A stretch of 64,000 nt of DNA, from contig MLPZ01000001.1 of NCBI GenBank assembly GCA_001885315.1, positions 124,001 to 188,000 of the forward strand, given 5' to 3'. Below are positions 44,267-53,053 of the stretch, one piece after another. Origin of the DNA: Treponema sp. CETP13. GTDB taxonomy: Bacteria > Spirochaetota > Spirochaetia > Treponematales > Treponemataceae. Each line of letters begins with the position of its first letter. Within the stretch, counting starts at the first letter, position 1. The notes beneath the pieces are model-generated. The model worked only from the letters and a program-made list of their open reading frames with translations, was not told where the DNA came from and ran no database searches. The position numbers and the translations under genes were made by a program.

Positions 44267-45685
44267 ATGAATAGTATAGATGATGATAAATTACATGAAG
44301 AATGTGGCGTCATTGGAGTCTATCTTAATGATGAAAATGATGATCATGCTTCTCGTTATGCTTATTATGGTTTGTATTCGTTACAACATCGTGGCCAAGA
44401 AAGTGCAGGTATAACAGTCTCTAATGGGAATGAGTTTTCAACGGTAAAAGCTATGGGCTTGGTTGATGATGTATTTACCCCAGAAAATCTATCTAATGCA
44501 AAAGGACATATTGCTGTTGGTCATGATTTGTACTCCACTAGTGGACGGGCAACAATTGAGAATGCACAACCATTTGTTACACGTTCAAAATTAGGAAATA
44601 TTGCTGTTACACATAATGGTAATCTTGTTAATTATGAGCAACTAAAAGAATTTTTAGAAGAAACTGGCTCAACGTTTGTATCTGGTAGTGATAGTGAAGT
44701 AATAATGAAATTAATTGCTAAAAACTACAAAAAAGGTCTTGAAAGAGCTCTTACAGATACAATACAAATGATTAAAGGTTCTTTTGCTCTTTGTGTTATG
44801 ACTAACGATTCTCTTATAGGAGCACGAGATCCTTCGGGAATTAGACCTCTTTGTCTTGGGCAGTTAGAAGATGGTTGGGTTTTAGCAAGTGAAAGTTGTG
44901 CATTGGATTCAATTGGAGCAACTCTTGTTCGTGATATTCAACCAGGAGAGATTGTAATCATTAACAAAGATGGAGTTCTTTCCTTTGAGTTTGGCGAACA
45001 TACATCAAAACGAACTTGTGTTTTTGAATATGTATATTTTGCTAGACCAGACTCTATAATTGACAATATTCCAGTACAAGAAGCTCGTCTTAGAATGGGC
45101 GCTGTCCTTGCTCGTGAAGCTCCGGCCGAAGCTGATGTAGTAATTGGTGTTCCAGATTCTGGACTAGGAGCAGCAATGGGGTATGCTAAAGCTTCTGGAA
45201 TTCCTTATAAAATGGGTATTGTAAAAAATAAATATATAGGTCGTACTTTTATCGCTCCAACACAGGACGAGCGAGAAAAAATGGTTTTTGTAAAATTAAA
45301 TGCAATGAAAAGCGATGTTTCTGGCAAGAGAGTTGTTATAATTGATGATTCAATTGTACGTGGAACAACGAGTCGGCGTTTAATAGAATTACTACGCCGA
45401 GCTGGAGCTACAGAAGTTCATTTAAGAATTTCTTCTCCACCTGTAAAATATCCTTGTTTTTTTGGCATTGATACACCAAACAGAGCTGATTTGATTTCAA
45501 GTGCACATAATGTAGAAGAAATTTGTCAGAAAATTGGTGCAGATTCTCTAGCTTTTATAAGTTTAGATGGAATGCTTGATGCAATGAAAAGTTTATGTCC
45601 AAATAATTACGGATATTGTAAAGGTTGTTTTACAGGAGAGTATCCTGTATCTTGTCCAGGTGAACTTATTGGTAAACGTTTATAA
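44267..45685 (+). CDS. purF: amidophosphoribosyltransferase
   Basis: Glutamine-PRPP amidotransferase, first committed step of purine synthesis. Short propeptide with the nucleophile Cys13 in EECGVIGVY, so N-terminal processing is predicted. Glutaminase motifs SLQHRGQESAG and THNGNLVNY; PRPP-binding loop VVIIDDSIVRGTTSRR. Four cysteines placed as the Bacillus [4Fe-4S] ligands are visible: KRTCVF, KYPCFF, and YCKGCF. 472 residues. Oxygen-labile cluster use fits an anaerobe. Confidence 0.97.
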   Translation: MNSIDDDKLHEECGVIGVYLNDENDDHASRYAYYGLYSLQHRGQESAGITVSNGNEFSTVKAMGLVDDVFTPENLSNAKGHIAVGHDLYSTSGRATIENAQPFVTRSKLGNIAVTHNGNLVNYEQLKEFLEETGSTFVSGSDSEVIMKLIAKNYKKGLERALTDTIQMIKGSFALCVMTNDSLIGARDPSGIRPLCLGQLEDGWVLASESCALDSIGATLVRDIQPGEIVIINKDGVLSFEFGEHTSKRTCVFEYVYFARPDSIIDNIPVQEARLRMGAVLAREAPAEADVVIGVPDSGLGAAMGYAKASGIPYKMGIVKNKYIGRTFIAPTQDEREKMVFVKLNAMKSDVSGKRVVIIDDSIVRGTTSRRLIELLRRAGATEVHLRISSPPVKYPCFFGIDTPNRADLISSAHNVEEICQKIGADSLAFISLDGMLDAMKSLCPNNYGYCKGCFTGEYPVSCPGELIGKRL

Positions 45686-45726
45686 AAATTGCATAGGTGT
45701 GTCTGTGCCTATAGGAGAATTAAAAA

Positions 45727-46812
45727 ATGGATTATAAAGATTCTGGTGTAAATATTGAAGAAGGATATGCTGCTGTAGGGAAGTATAAAGCTCATGCAGG
45801 CCGCACAAAAATTCCTGGAATTCTAAATGGGTTAGGAAGTTTTGCTGGAATGTTTGAGGTACCAGCAGGTATGAAAAATCCTGTTATGGTTTCTGGTACA
45901 GATGGAGTTGGAACTAAATTAGATATTGCTTTTGCAATGAAAAAATACGACACAGTAGGAATTGATTGTGTTGCAATGAGTGTTAATGATATCCTTTGTA
46001 CAGGGGCTAAACCTTTGTATTTTTTAGATTATATTGCTTGTGGTTCACTTGATTCTAATATATCTGCAGATCTCGTTAAGGGTGTTGCAGATGGTTGTGT
46101 TGAATCAAATTGTGCACTTTTAGGTGGTGAAACAGCCGAAATGCCAGGTTTTTATGATGTTGGAAAATATGATATTGCTGGTTTTGGTGTTGGTATTACC
46201 GAAAAAGAAGATATTGTAAGTGGTGCAAATTTATCAGATGGAGATGTACTTATAGGCCTTTCATCTTCTGGAGTTCACTCAAATGGGTTTTCACTTGTTA
46301 GAAAACTTGTAAAGGATTATGAAACACCTTTTAATGGATCTACCATTGGTGAAACATTACTTGAGCCAACACGTATTTATGTTCGTCCTGTTTTGAGCAT
46401 ACTAGAAAAATATCGAAAGGCAGTGCATGGTATGGTACATATTACTGGTGGTGGATTTTACGAAAATATACCACGGATGTTTCCACTTGCAAATGACAAA
46501 CGACTTTCTGAAGGCAAAAAACTTCTTACTGCTCGCATTGCAAAAGACTCGTGGTTAATTCCACCAGTTTTTGATGAGTTAGTGCGTCGTGGTGCAGATA
46601 AAGAGCGTATGTTTAATACTTATAATATGGGTATAGGATTTGTTCTTGCTGTTGATTCTTCTAAAGCTAGTGATATTATTGCAGCTTTTACTGAATTCTC
46701 TGCTAGTAAAGATGCTGGGCGATGTGCAGATATGAAAGCATATAAAATTGGACGTGTTGCTCAGGCAGATGGGCCAATAAAAAGTCAATCAGACGCAGTT
46801 TTGTTCGAGTAA
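45727..46812 (+). CDS. purM: phosphoribosylformylglycinamidine cyclo-ligase
   Basis: Makes AIR from FGAM with ATP. MDYKDSGVNIEEGYAAVGKYK, VSGTDGVGTKLDIAF, VAMSVNDILCTGAKPLYFLDYIA, LLGGETAEMPGFY and GLSSSGVHSNGFSLVRKLV define PurM; the C-terminal domain has HITGGGFYENIPRM. 361 residues. AGGAGAA lies upstream of the ATG. Confidence 0.96.
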   Translation: MDYKDSGVNIEEGYAAVGKYKAHAGRTKIPGILNGLGSFAGMFEVPAGMKNPVMVSGTDGVGTKLDIAFAMKKYDTVGIDCVAMSVNDILCTGAKPLYFLDYIACGSLDSNISADLVKGVADGCVESNCALLGGETAEMPGFYDVGKYDIAGFGVGITEKEDIVSGANLSDGDVLIGLSSSGVHSNGFSLVRKLVKDYETPFNGSTIGETLLEPTRIYVRPVLSILEKYRKAVHGMVHITGGGFYENIPRMFPLANDKRLSEGKKLLTARIAKDSWLIPPVFDELVRRGADKERMFNTYNMGIGFVLAVDSSKASDIIAAFTEFSASKDAGRCADMKAYKIGRVAQADGPIKSQSDAVLFE

Positions 46813-46815
46813 AAT

Positions 46816-47445
46816 ATGAATATAGCCGTATTAGTTTCTGGTGGTGGAACAAACTTACAAGCTCTTATCGATAATGAAAAAAAGCAAGGAACAAATTGTG
46901 CTTATCATATTGTTTGTGTCTTAAGCGATAGAAAATCAGCATTTGCTTTAGAAAGAGCAAAAAAAGCCAATATTCCAACAGAAATTGTTAGTTCATATTC
47001 AATTCTTGGTAAAGCAAGTGCAAAAATTCTTACTACCAATCAAAAACGGATTGTTATTTCTCAGCGTTGTCTAGAACATTGTAAAACCTATAAAGCAGAT
47101 GCAATTGTGCTCGCTGGGTTTTTAACAGTCCTATCAGGATCTATAATACAAGAATATTCTAATCGCATAATAAATCTACACCCAGCTCTCCTACCAAAAT
47201 TTGGAGGAGAAGGGATGTGGGGAGAAAATGTTCATAAAGCGGTGATTGCTGCTGGAGAAAAAGAAAGTGGATGTACTATCCATTTAGTCGATGATGGTTG
47301 TGACACTGGTCGCATCTTGTTACAAAAAAAAGTACCTGTTCTTTCAAATGATACACCTAAAACACTGTATGAACGAATTGCACCAGTAGAACATGAAGCA
47401 ATGGTAGAAGGTGTTGTTTTACTTGCTAAAGAATTTGATAGTTAA
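46816..47445 (+). CDS. purN: glycinamide ribonucleotide formyltransferase
   Basis: Transfers formyl from 10-formyl-tetrahydrofolate. AVLVSGGGTNLQALI at the N-terminus; catalytic NLHPALLPKFGGEGMWG (Asn and His), then CTIHLVDDGCDTGRILLQKKV with the catalytic Asp. 209 residues. Last gene of the block; purD, purH, purL and purB are not in the window. Its stop overlaps the convergent OmpA-like gene's stop. Confidence 0.95.
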   Translation: MNIAVLVSGGGTNLQALIDNEKKQGTNCAYHIVCVLSDRKSAFALERAKKANIPTEIVSSYSILGKASAKILTTNQKRIVISQRCLEHCKTYKADAIVLAGFLTVLSGSIIQEYSNRIINLHPALLPKFGGEGMWGENVHKAVIAAGEKESGCTIHLVDDGCDTGRILLQKKVPVLSNDTPKTLYERIAPVEHEAMVEGVVLLAKEFDS

Positions 47446-48776
47446 TTACTTCTTTGTATATAGACAGCTTTTGGGACGATTGTAATCTCTACACGCCGGT
47501 TTAGAGCTCGTCCTTCTTCTGTGTTATTATCACCAATAGGAATTGTACCACCATATCCACGGCTACTCATTATTTCTTCTGGAACCCCACGTTTTACCAT
47601 TTCTGCAATAATAGTTTTAGCTCGTAGTAAGGATAGATTATACTCTCCCTGTGTTTTTCCAACACTTGCTGTATGTCCTTCTACAATGATAGTGTTTTCA
47701 TTGTCTTTTGTAAGATCTATAAGAGTTTTAGCAATAGCATCTAATCTTTTTTCTTCGTCGTCTAATAGTATAGCAGTGTCTGCTACAAATTTTAATTCTC
47801 TAATTGAAATTAACATTCCTTTTGGAGAATCACTTAATGTTACCTTGTCAATTTTTAGGTTGTCAAATTGTTTTTGTAATTCTTGATAAGCAAAATAGTA
47901 TGGTTCATCTTTTAGAGGTGCAGAAGCTTTATATTGTAAAGAAGCTTTATCCATCAAGAATACAACTCTTCCTTGTTCTAAAAGTTCTAAATTTTCTTTG
48001 AGAGAGAGTATTTTTAATGCATCGTCACGGGAAATAACCGGATCTGTTCTATAAGCACCAAAAAGCTCTCTTGCAATTATCCTAAGCGGATTTTTTCCAA
48101 TTCTATTTTCATACTCTTTTTCATTAAGAGAGTCTGTATATTGTACAATTCCAATTGTTTTTGCTATAGAGGGATCTGTCATGTTTTTTTCATAAATAAG
48201 ATTCATGTTTTCATCATAAATTTTAGGGAAAAAACAAGGGACAGCGGTATCTTCTAAAAACTCTCCATGAACAGGGAAACTTCCTCTCATATCAATAATG
48301 ATTCCTGTAAATTTACGTGTTGTAACTTGTTCAATAGGAATACGTAGTTGGTATGGGGTATTATGTTTTACCATTAGAGCGGCAATTTCGTGTAAATTGA
48401 TTGTATTATTAACAGAAATACTATCAGTTTTGCCGGAATAGATTCCGGTATGGTTATTGGATTGTTGGATGATTTCAGTAACATTTTCTAATTTTAAAGA
48501 ATTTGATAAAATATTATCCCATAATAGGCTAGAGTCATCAACAACAGTATTTAAAAGTGGTGATTTTATAAGTAGCGGAAGTTGTTGTTGTATTTTTTTG
48601 ACAGCTGCATTTCTACCTGATGGTAAAGAAATATTTGCCATTTTTAAATCAAGTATTATTTGAGAATTAAAACTAGTATTGTTCCAATTTACATTACTGG
48701 TAGCTGTTAATGTTTGTGCATGAACAGTGAGAAATACATTAAAAATAACAATAAAAGCTGTTAGTCGTTTTACCAT
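47442..48776 (-). CDS. OmpA-family peptidoglycan-associated protein
   Basis: Signal peptide (RLTAFIVIFNVFLTVHA). The N-terminal 300 residues are not recognised, with LHEIAALMVKHNTPYQLRI and a GIIIDMRGSF element. The last 110 residues form an OmpA/MotB peptidoglycan-binding domain: DDEEKRLDAIAKTLIDL, IIVEGHTASVGKTQGEYNLSLLRAKTI, MSSRGYGGTIPIGDNNTEEGRALNRRVEI. Likely periplasmic and wall-tethered. It starts two bases after the transglycosylase stop (ATG after TAAT), so it is translationally coupled in a three-gene envelope operon. Confidence 0.82.
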   Translation of the reverse strand: MVKRLTAFIVIFNVFLTVHAQTLTATSNVNWNNTSFNSQIILDLKMANISLPSGRNAAVKKIQQQLPLLIKSPLLNTVVDDSSLLWDNILSNSLKLENVTEIIQQSNNHTGIYSGKTDSISVNNTINLHEIAALMVKHNTPYQLRIPIEQVTTRKFTGIIIDMRGSFPVHGEFLEDTAVPCFFPKIYDENMNLIYEKNMTDPSIAKTIGIVQYTDSLNEKEYENRIGKNPLRIIARELFGAYRTDPVISRDDALKILSLKENLELLEQGRVVFLMDKASLQYKASAPLKDEPYYFAYQELQKQFDNLKIDKVTLSDSPKGMLISIRELKFVADTAILLDDEEKRLDAIAKTLIDLTKDNENTIIVEGHTASVGKTQGEYNLSLLRAKTIIAEMVKRGVPEEIMSSRGYGGTIPIGDNNTEEGRALNRRVEITIVPKAVYIQRSN

Positions 48777-48777
48777 A

Positions 48778-49836
48778 TTACTCTAGTATCGGCACAATTA
48801 GTACCGTTCCAATACTCAAAATTGAATTTTCATTGCGTTTATTAACTTTGCATATTGCGCCAACTGTTGTGTTATACGATTTTGCAATTCCCCATAGTGT
48901 ATCACCTTTTGATACTGTGTATGTAACCCCTAAATCTGCTGTTTCTTGATTGGAAATTGCAAATTCTATTAATGCCTCACATCCAAGAGGAATTCTAAAT
49001 GTATAGTTCTTCTCTGGTGGAGTAAGACTGTAATTTAATGCAGGGTTTAGGTATTGATAGATAGCGTAATCAATTCCCGTGTCTTCTGCAAGTTGTTGAA
49101 CGTTTATTTGATGGCTTAGTGTTATTTCTGTATACTTTATCGGTTCTGCTTCTTCTGGTTGTGTAAAAGTTAATCCATATTCTTTTGAATTTGTGATTAA
49201 ATCGGCAATTGCAAAAAAGCGGGGAACATATGTTGCCGTTTGCTTACTTATATAGTTGTGTTCTGCTAAATACCAAAAGTCTCGATTTCCAGCTTTTGTT
49301 ATAGCTCTTTGCATTCCACCTAGTCCCATATTGTATGCACCCAAAGCTAAAGCCCAATCACCAAAATAGTCGTAATTTATTTTTAACTTTTTCATTGCAG
49401 CATCAGTTGCAAGCCAAGGATCTTTTCTTTCATCTTTCCAATCGTCTATGGCAAGCCAATTTCCAACAGAATTTGACATAAATTGCCACATGCCAACTGC
49501 AGAGGAGCGAGATATAGCTTTTGTATTGTAAGCAGATTCAATAACAGCTAAAAACTCAATACATTGAGGTAACCCATATTCTTTTGCTTTTTCTTGAATA
49601 TATAACCGGTAAGGAGCTCCTTTGCTCATAGTTGATTCTAACCAAGTTTTACCAAATCCTGAAAGATAGTACGATTTTTGCTTTTCGATTAACGGATTGT
49701 CAGTATATTCCATATCAATAGGAATGTGGGATGAGTTCGTGGTGTCTTTTTGTGTGCCATATACTGTTGTAGTAAACAATAAAACAATTATTACACAACA
49801 ACAAAATCTACTACCTAAAGTGAATTGACTTTGCAT
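48778..49836 (-). CDS. mltD: LysM-containing lytic transglycosylase (MltD-like)
   Basis: Signal peptide with hydrophobic RFCCCVIIVLLFTTTVYG. SLT domain: PQCIEFLAVIESAYNTKAISRSSAVGMWQFM with the catalytic Glu in VIESAYN, then ALGAYNMGLGGMQRAI. A LysM repeat ends the protein: YTVSKGDTLWGIAKSYNTTVGAICKVNKRN. A second degenerate LysM-like stretch may lie near residue 240. Cleaves glycan strands of peptidoglycan in the periplasm. AGGA lies before the ATG. Middle gene of the minus-strand envelope operon. Confidence 0.9.
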   Translation of the reverse strand: MQSQFTLGSRFCCCVIIVLLFTTTVYGTQKDTTNSSHIPIDMEYTDNPLIEKQKSYYLSGFGKTWLESTMSKGAPYRLYIQEKAKEYGLPQCIEFLAVIESAYNTKAISRSSAVGMWQFMSNSVGNWLAIDDWKDERKDPWLATDAAMKKLKINYDYFGDWALALGAYNMGLGGMQRAITKAGNRDFWYLAEHNYISKQTATYVPRFFAIADLITNSKEYGLTFTQPEEAEPIKYTEITLSHQINVQQLAEDTGIDYAIYQYLNPALNYSLTPPEKNYTFRIPLGCEALIEFAISNQETADLGVTYTVSKGDTLWGIAKSYNTTVGAICKVNKRNENSILSIGTVLIVPILE

Positions 49837-49847
49837 ATATTTAAATC

Positions 49848-50903
49848 CTAAAGTTTATCACCAAAGTAAATTCCAGCCCATTCCCAGTGACCATGTATTT
49901 CTGGATCTATTGGAAAATTTACTTTTCGAAAATATAAATACCAAACATTTAAGTATCTGCTCCATCCCCATGTTCGCAAATAAGCTTCGTTCGGGGTAGA
50001 GGATTCATCTAATTCTGCATTAAAATGAATGCGATTTCCCCAGCCATAATCGCGCATCGAGAATGTTTCTTGTGCATTTTTATCTTCGGCATCTTGTCTC
50101 CAAGACATAGCAAAAAAGTTAACTTTTGTTTTATATGTATCTAGCTTAGTGTATTGATAATGTGATATGGCACTTTTTACAGCGTTTTCGAGCTCATCGA
50201 GAGTTTCAAATGTCCAATCTTTTGGTGAATTATTAAAATTGATAAGATTTCTGGCGGTTTCATACGCATCTGGAATTCCTGCAATTTGAATCGTACTGGC
50301 ATCATCTTGAGCTAGAAATAGAGAATATGACTTTATAACTTGATTCCAATTGCCAAGTGCCTCATATTCTTGTGCTAAACGCACATAAAGTTCTGTTTTA
50401 CTTACTTTCTCGGGAAATCGAGTTATAAGTTGGTTAAAATATTCAATACGATTTTCTGATGAAGTAGCTATTTTAACCAGATTTTGTAAACAAATAAAGT
50501 GAATAGATTCTCCTTCTACCATAAGGTCATCATAGTTTCGAATAATCCTCTCATAATATAGTTTAGCAACAGCATCTGAATTATTTTGTTGATACGTATA
50601 TGCTGTCATAAGTAGCCAATAAGCATTATACATGTCATCGGGATGATCCTTTACATAACTAGTTAAGAAAAGAATTAAATCTGTTTGCCTATCTGCTTTT
50701 AAATAATTTAGTGCTATTTGGTTTGTAAGTGCAAAACGGCTTTCTTTTTCAAGCGTTGTGTCATTAAGTAATACTAGTAGTTCTTTTTGGGAAGAAGGCA
50801 ATGGCTTTGTATCTGTTTTGTTTAATGTTTTGTTAGAACAAGAAAAAAGAAAAAAAATAAATATATGTAAGATTAAAAAAATGTTAATTTGCTTATGAAT
50901 CAT
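49848..50903 (-). CDS. putative lipoprotein of unknown function, possibly TPR-like
   Basis: Lipoprotein signal: KQINIFLILHIFIFFLFSC with lipobox FLFSC (Cys about residue 21 from ATG 50903). The rest is largely helical, with repeated short helices around YMNAYWLLMTAYTYQQN, FPEKVSKTELYVRLAQEYEALGNWNQVIKSY, suggestive of TPR/Sel1-like folding, followed by a C-terminal part with many aromatics (RTWGWSRYLNVWYLYFRK). I do not recognise a named family. The start is ATG 50903: a promoter (TTGCCA-17-TAAAAT) ends 7 bases before it and there is no Shine-Dalgarno; ATG 50912 lies inside the -10 box. First gene of the envelope operon. Confidence 0.65.
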   Translation of the reverse strand: MIHKQINIFLILHIFIFFLFSCSNKTLNKTDTKPLPSSQKELLVLLNDTTLEKESRFALTNQIALNYLKADRQTDLILFLTSYVKDHPDDMYNAYWLLMTAYTYQQNNSDAVAKLYYERIIRNYDDLMVEGESIHFICLQNLVKIATSSENRIEYFNQLITRFPEKVSKTELYVRLAQEYEALGNWNQVIKSYSLFLAQDDASTIQIAGIPDAYETARNLINFNNSPKDWTFETLDELENAVKSAISHYQYTKLDTYKTKVNFFAMSWRQDAEDKNAQETFSMRDYGWGNRIHFNAELDESSTPNEAYLRTWGWSRYLNVWYLYFRKVNFPIDPEIHGHWEWAGIYFGDKL

Positions 50904-50910
50904 AAAATAC

Positions 50911-50961
50911 ATTTTATCATTTGCAAAAGTTATTGGCAAGACTCCTTTCTTGTAGTATTCT
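50911..50961. promoter_or_regulatory. divergent promoters sharing one -35 element
   Basis: Plus strand: TTGGCA (50933-50938), 17 bases, TATTCT (50956-50961), ATG 50969. Minus strand: TTGCCA (50939-50934), 17 bases, extended -10 TGATAAAAT with TAAAAT at 50916-50911, ATG 50903. The seven-base TTGGCAA serves as -35 for both directions; each ATG is 7 bases past its -10. Confidence 0.6.
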
Positions 50962-50968
50962 TAAACTG

Positions 50969-52804
50969 ATGAAGTCCACAAATATTCAAAAGAATTTATT
51001 TACCTCTTTGTTTACTACAATAGTTTTTGCTTTATGTGTGGTTAACTTATTTATCTCTTGTGCTTCGTCGAAAGAGATTGTAGAAGATAAACAGGCAAAA
51101 GGAACTCTTACGATAGATGATGATTCAGATAATTCACTAGATTTTCAAAACAATGAAAGTACTTTAAAAGGGATTAATCATGCATCTAGTAGGGCAGATT
51201 CTTTTTTTTATTTTTCTGATAATCAGATAATGGAAAATGCTGTTATTGGGACTCCTGAACATTTAAAAAAAACAATATCCCTTTTATATAAAAGTGATCA
51301 GAATTATTCAGAACAAGAGAAAGTTTTAATTTCAATTTGCATAAAAATAATGCAAGAAGTTTGGCCAGAATCGCAAATATCGTGGAAAATCCCAGACGAA
51401 TTACCAGAGAACTTGTATCTTGATACTCTGAATTCTTCTTTTTCTGGTATATATGAACCTGTAAAAACTACGGAAGATTTTTTCTCATTACTTTTGCCTT
51501 CGTTAACTCTTTTTACATTAACTCCTGTTGATCAATATGCAGAAAATTCAGAAGCAGCTTTAAAAGAAGCTTTAAGGTTACAACCAGATTCAATTTTAGC
51601 AACTTATATGCTTGGAATTTTGTATTTGAAAACTGATAGAAGTGATAAAGCTATTCCCTTGTTACAAAAGGCTGCGAGTGCTGTCCCTTCTTCGGATAAT
51701 ATATCAAAGGCTTTAATCACTGCTTTTGGGAAGAATATAAAATCAACAACTTCCTATGATGAGGCAAAAGCAATTCTTGCTACTAATCCAGAAAATAAAG
51801 AATACTTAATTTTATTAGCACAAATAGCTTATGATTTGGAAGATTATCAAAATGCTGAAGTATATATTGCAAAAGTTTTACAACAAGAGCCAAGCAATAA
51901 AGAATATTTAATGTTACGAGCAAAAATACTTTTTAAAGAAGAAAAGTATTTGCAAGTTTCTACAATACTTGATGTGTTTTCAAGAAGTAATTATATTACG
52001 CGTGATTATTTGCTGTTGCGTGCCCAGTTGCAAATAGAGTGGAATAAAAATAGTACTGCTGCTATTGCGACTCTAGAAAAAGCTTTAGAACAATATAAAA
52101 ATGATATTGAAGTTTTAACTTTAGCTGCTAAATTAGCTTCGACAACTTCACAGAAAATTAATGGTCAAACAGCAATGGAAATTGCTCAAAATTTACTAAA
52201 AGATGATTCTTCTAATATAAACGCCTTGGTTGTAATAGTAGATGAAAACATAAAAAACAAAGACTGGCAAAGTGCATACTTGAACAGTAATAAAACTTTA
52301 AAATTATCTCCTTCTGATGTAAATGTGTATTTGAATCACGTAGAAATTTGTATTGAACTAAATAAAATAAGCGAAGCTAGAGATATAATTGACATGGTAA
52401 ATGAAAAATATTTTTCTAACAATAACAATACTGTTTCGAAAAAGAATTTGGAATCTTTTCAAAAATGGAATCTACGTGTATTACGTGCTGAATCAAAAAA
52501 TTCTCAAGTACAAAAATTGATAGATATATATATGAAAGATGCATCTTCTGATTTAAAAAGCATACTCTATTATGAGAAAAGTTTTATAGAAAATTCTGCA
52601 GCAATGCAACTTTCTGATTTACGATTAAGCCTTACTTCGAATCCTCGCAATACTGATTCTCTTTATGCTTTATATGAATACTATTTTGAAAAATCTGATT
52701 ATCAAAAAGCTCGCTATTATTTACGACAAGTAATAGCTTTGAAACCTTCTGATCTAGATTTGTTAGACAAAAATACACAACTAGACACGTTGCTTTCCCA
52801 ATAG
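50969..52804 (+). CDS. large TPR lipoprotein
   Basis: Lipoprotein signal with hydrophobic FTSLFTTIVFALCVVNLFISC, lipobox LFISC (Cys about residue 31). The mature part is an array of tetratricopeptide repeats: EAALKEALRLQPDSILATYMLGILYLKTDRSDKAIPLLQKA, YQNAEVYIAKVLQQEPSNKEYLMLRAKILFKEEKYLQ, SDYQKARYYLRQVIALKPSDLDLL. A scaffold in the periplasm or outer leaflet is likely. ATG 50969 is favoured over ATG 50921, which would place the start upstream of the promoter. Divergent from the minus-strand envelope operon. Confidence 0.75.
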   Translation: MKSTNIQKNLFTSLFTTIVFALCVVNLFISCASSKEIVEDKQAKGTLTIDDDSDNSLDFQNNESTLKGINHASSRADSFFYFSDNQIMENAVIGTPEHLKKTISLLYKSDQNYSEQEKVLISICIKIMQEVWPESQISWKIPDELPENLYLDTLNSSFSGIYEPVKTTEDFFSLLLPSLTLFTLTPVDQYAENSEAALKEALRLQPDSILATYMLGILYLKTDRSDKAIPLLQKAASAVPSSDNISKALITAFGKNIKSTTSYDEAKAILATNPENKEYLILLAQIAYDLEDYQNAEVYIAKVLQQEPSNKEYLMLRAKILFKEEKYLQVSTILDVFSRSNYITRDYLLLRAQLQIEWNKNSTAAIATLEKALEQYKNDIEVLTLAAKLASTTSQKINGQTAMEIAQNLLKDDSSNINALVVIVDENIKNKDWQSAYLNSNKTLKLSPSDVNVYLNHVEICIELNKISEARDIIDMVNEKYFSNNNNTVSKKNLESFQKWNLRVLRAESKNSQVQKLIDIYMKDASSDLKSILYYEKSFIENSAAMQLSDLRLSLTSNPRNTDSLYALYEYYFEKSDYQKARYYLRQVIALKPSDLDLLDKNTQLDTLLSQ

Positions 52805-52842
52805 CTAGTTTTGCTTATAAGTATTTATTCAGTAATTTCAGG

Positions 52843-52869
52843 TTGACTAAAATTAAACACTGTGATAAT
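52843..52869 (+). promoter_or_regulatory. putative promoter of the leuA leader
   Basis: TTGACT (52843-52848) and extended -10 TGTGATAAT (52861-52869), 15-base spacer. Start would fall within a few bases of the leader-peptide ATG at 52879. Confidence 0.5.
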
Positions 52870-52878
52870 CTCAAATCA

Positions 52879-52947
52879 ATGAAATATTTAACACAGCTAC
52901 TACTACTATCAAATTTATACTCAATTTGCCGTATATGTGCTGTGTGA
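52879..52947 (+). CDS. leuL: leucine leader peptide for leuA attenuation
   Basis: A 22-codon ORF with four consecutive CTA leucine codons (52897-52908) after MKYLTQ, plus two TTA leucine codons. CTA is a poor codon in this AT-rich genome compared with TTA. The stop TGA at 52945 lies 20 bases before the terminator stem. ACACAGC (52891-52897) can pair with GCTGTGT (52939-52945), placing the Leu codons in the loop of a pause hairpin, as in classic leader attenuators. No Shine-Dalgarno is visible. Confidence 0.75.
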   Translation: MKYLTQLLLLSNLYSICRICAV

Positions 52948-52966
52948 CTTAATGAATTTAAAATTC

Positions 52967-53003
52967 AAAGCCTGTTGCCATTACGGTGACAGGCTTTTTT
53001 TTT
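52967..53003 (+). terminator. leuA attenuator terminator
   Basis: AAAGCCTGT (52967-52975) pairs with ACAGGCTTT (52989-52997), extended inward by two wobble and two GC pairs around the loop ATTAC, followed by a run of T to 53003. It lies 50 bases before the leuA start, so it must be overcome for expression. Confidence 0.92.
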
Positions 53004-53053
53004 ATAATTTATATTTATTATAATTAACTAAAAAATTTTTTAAGGAGTTATTA

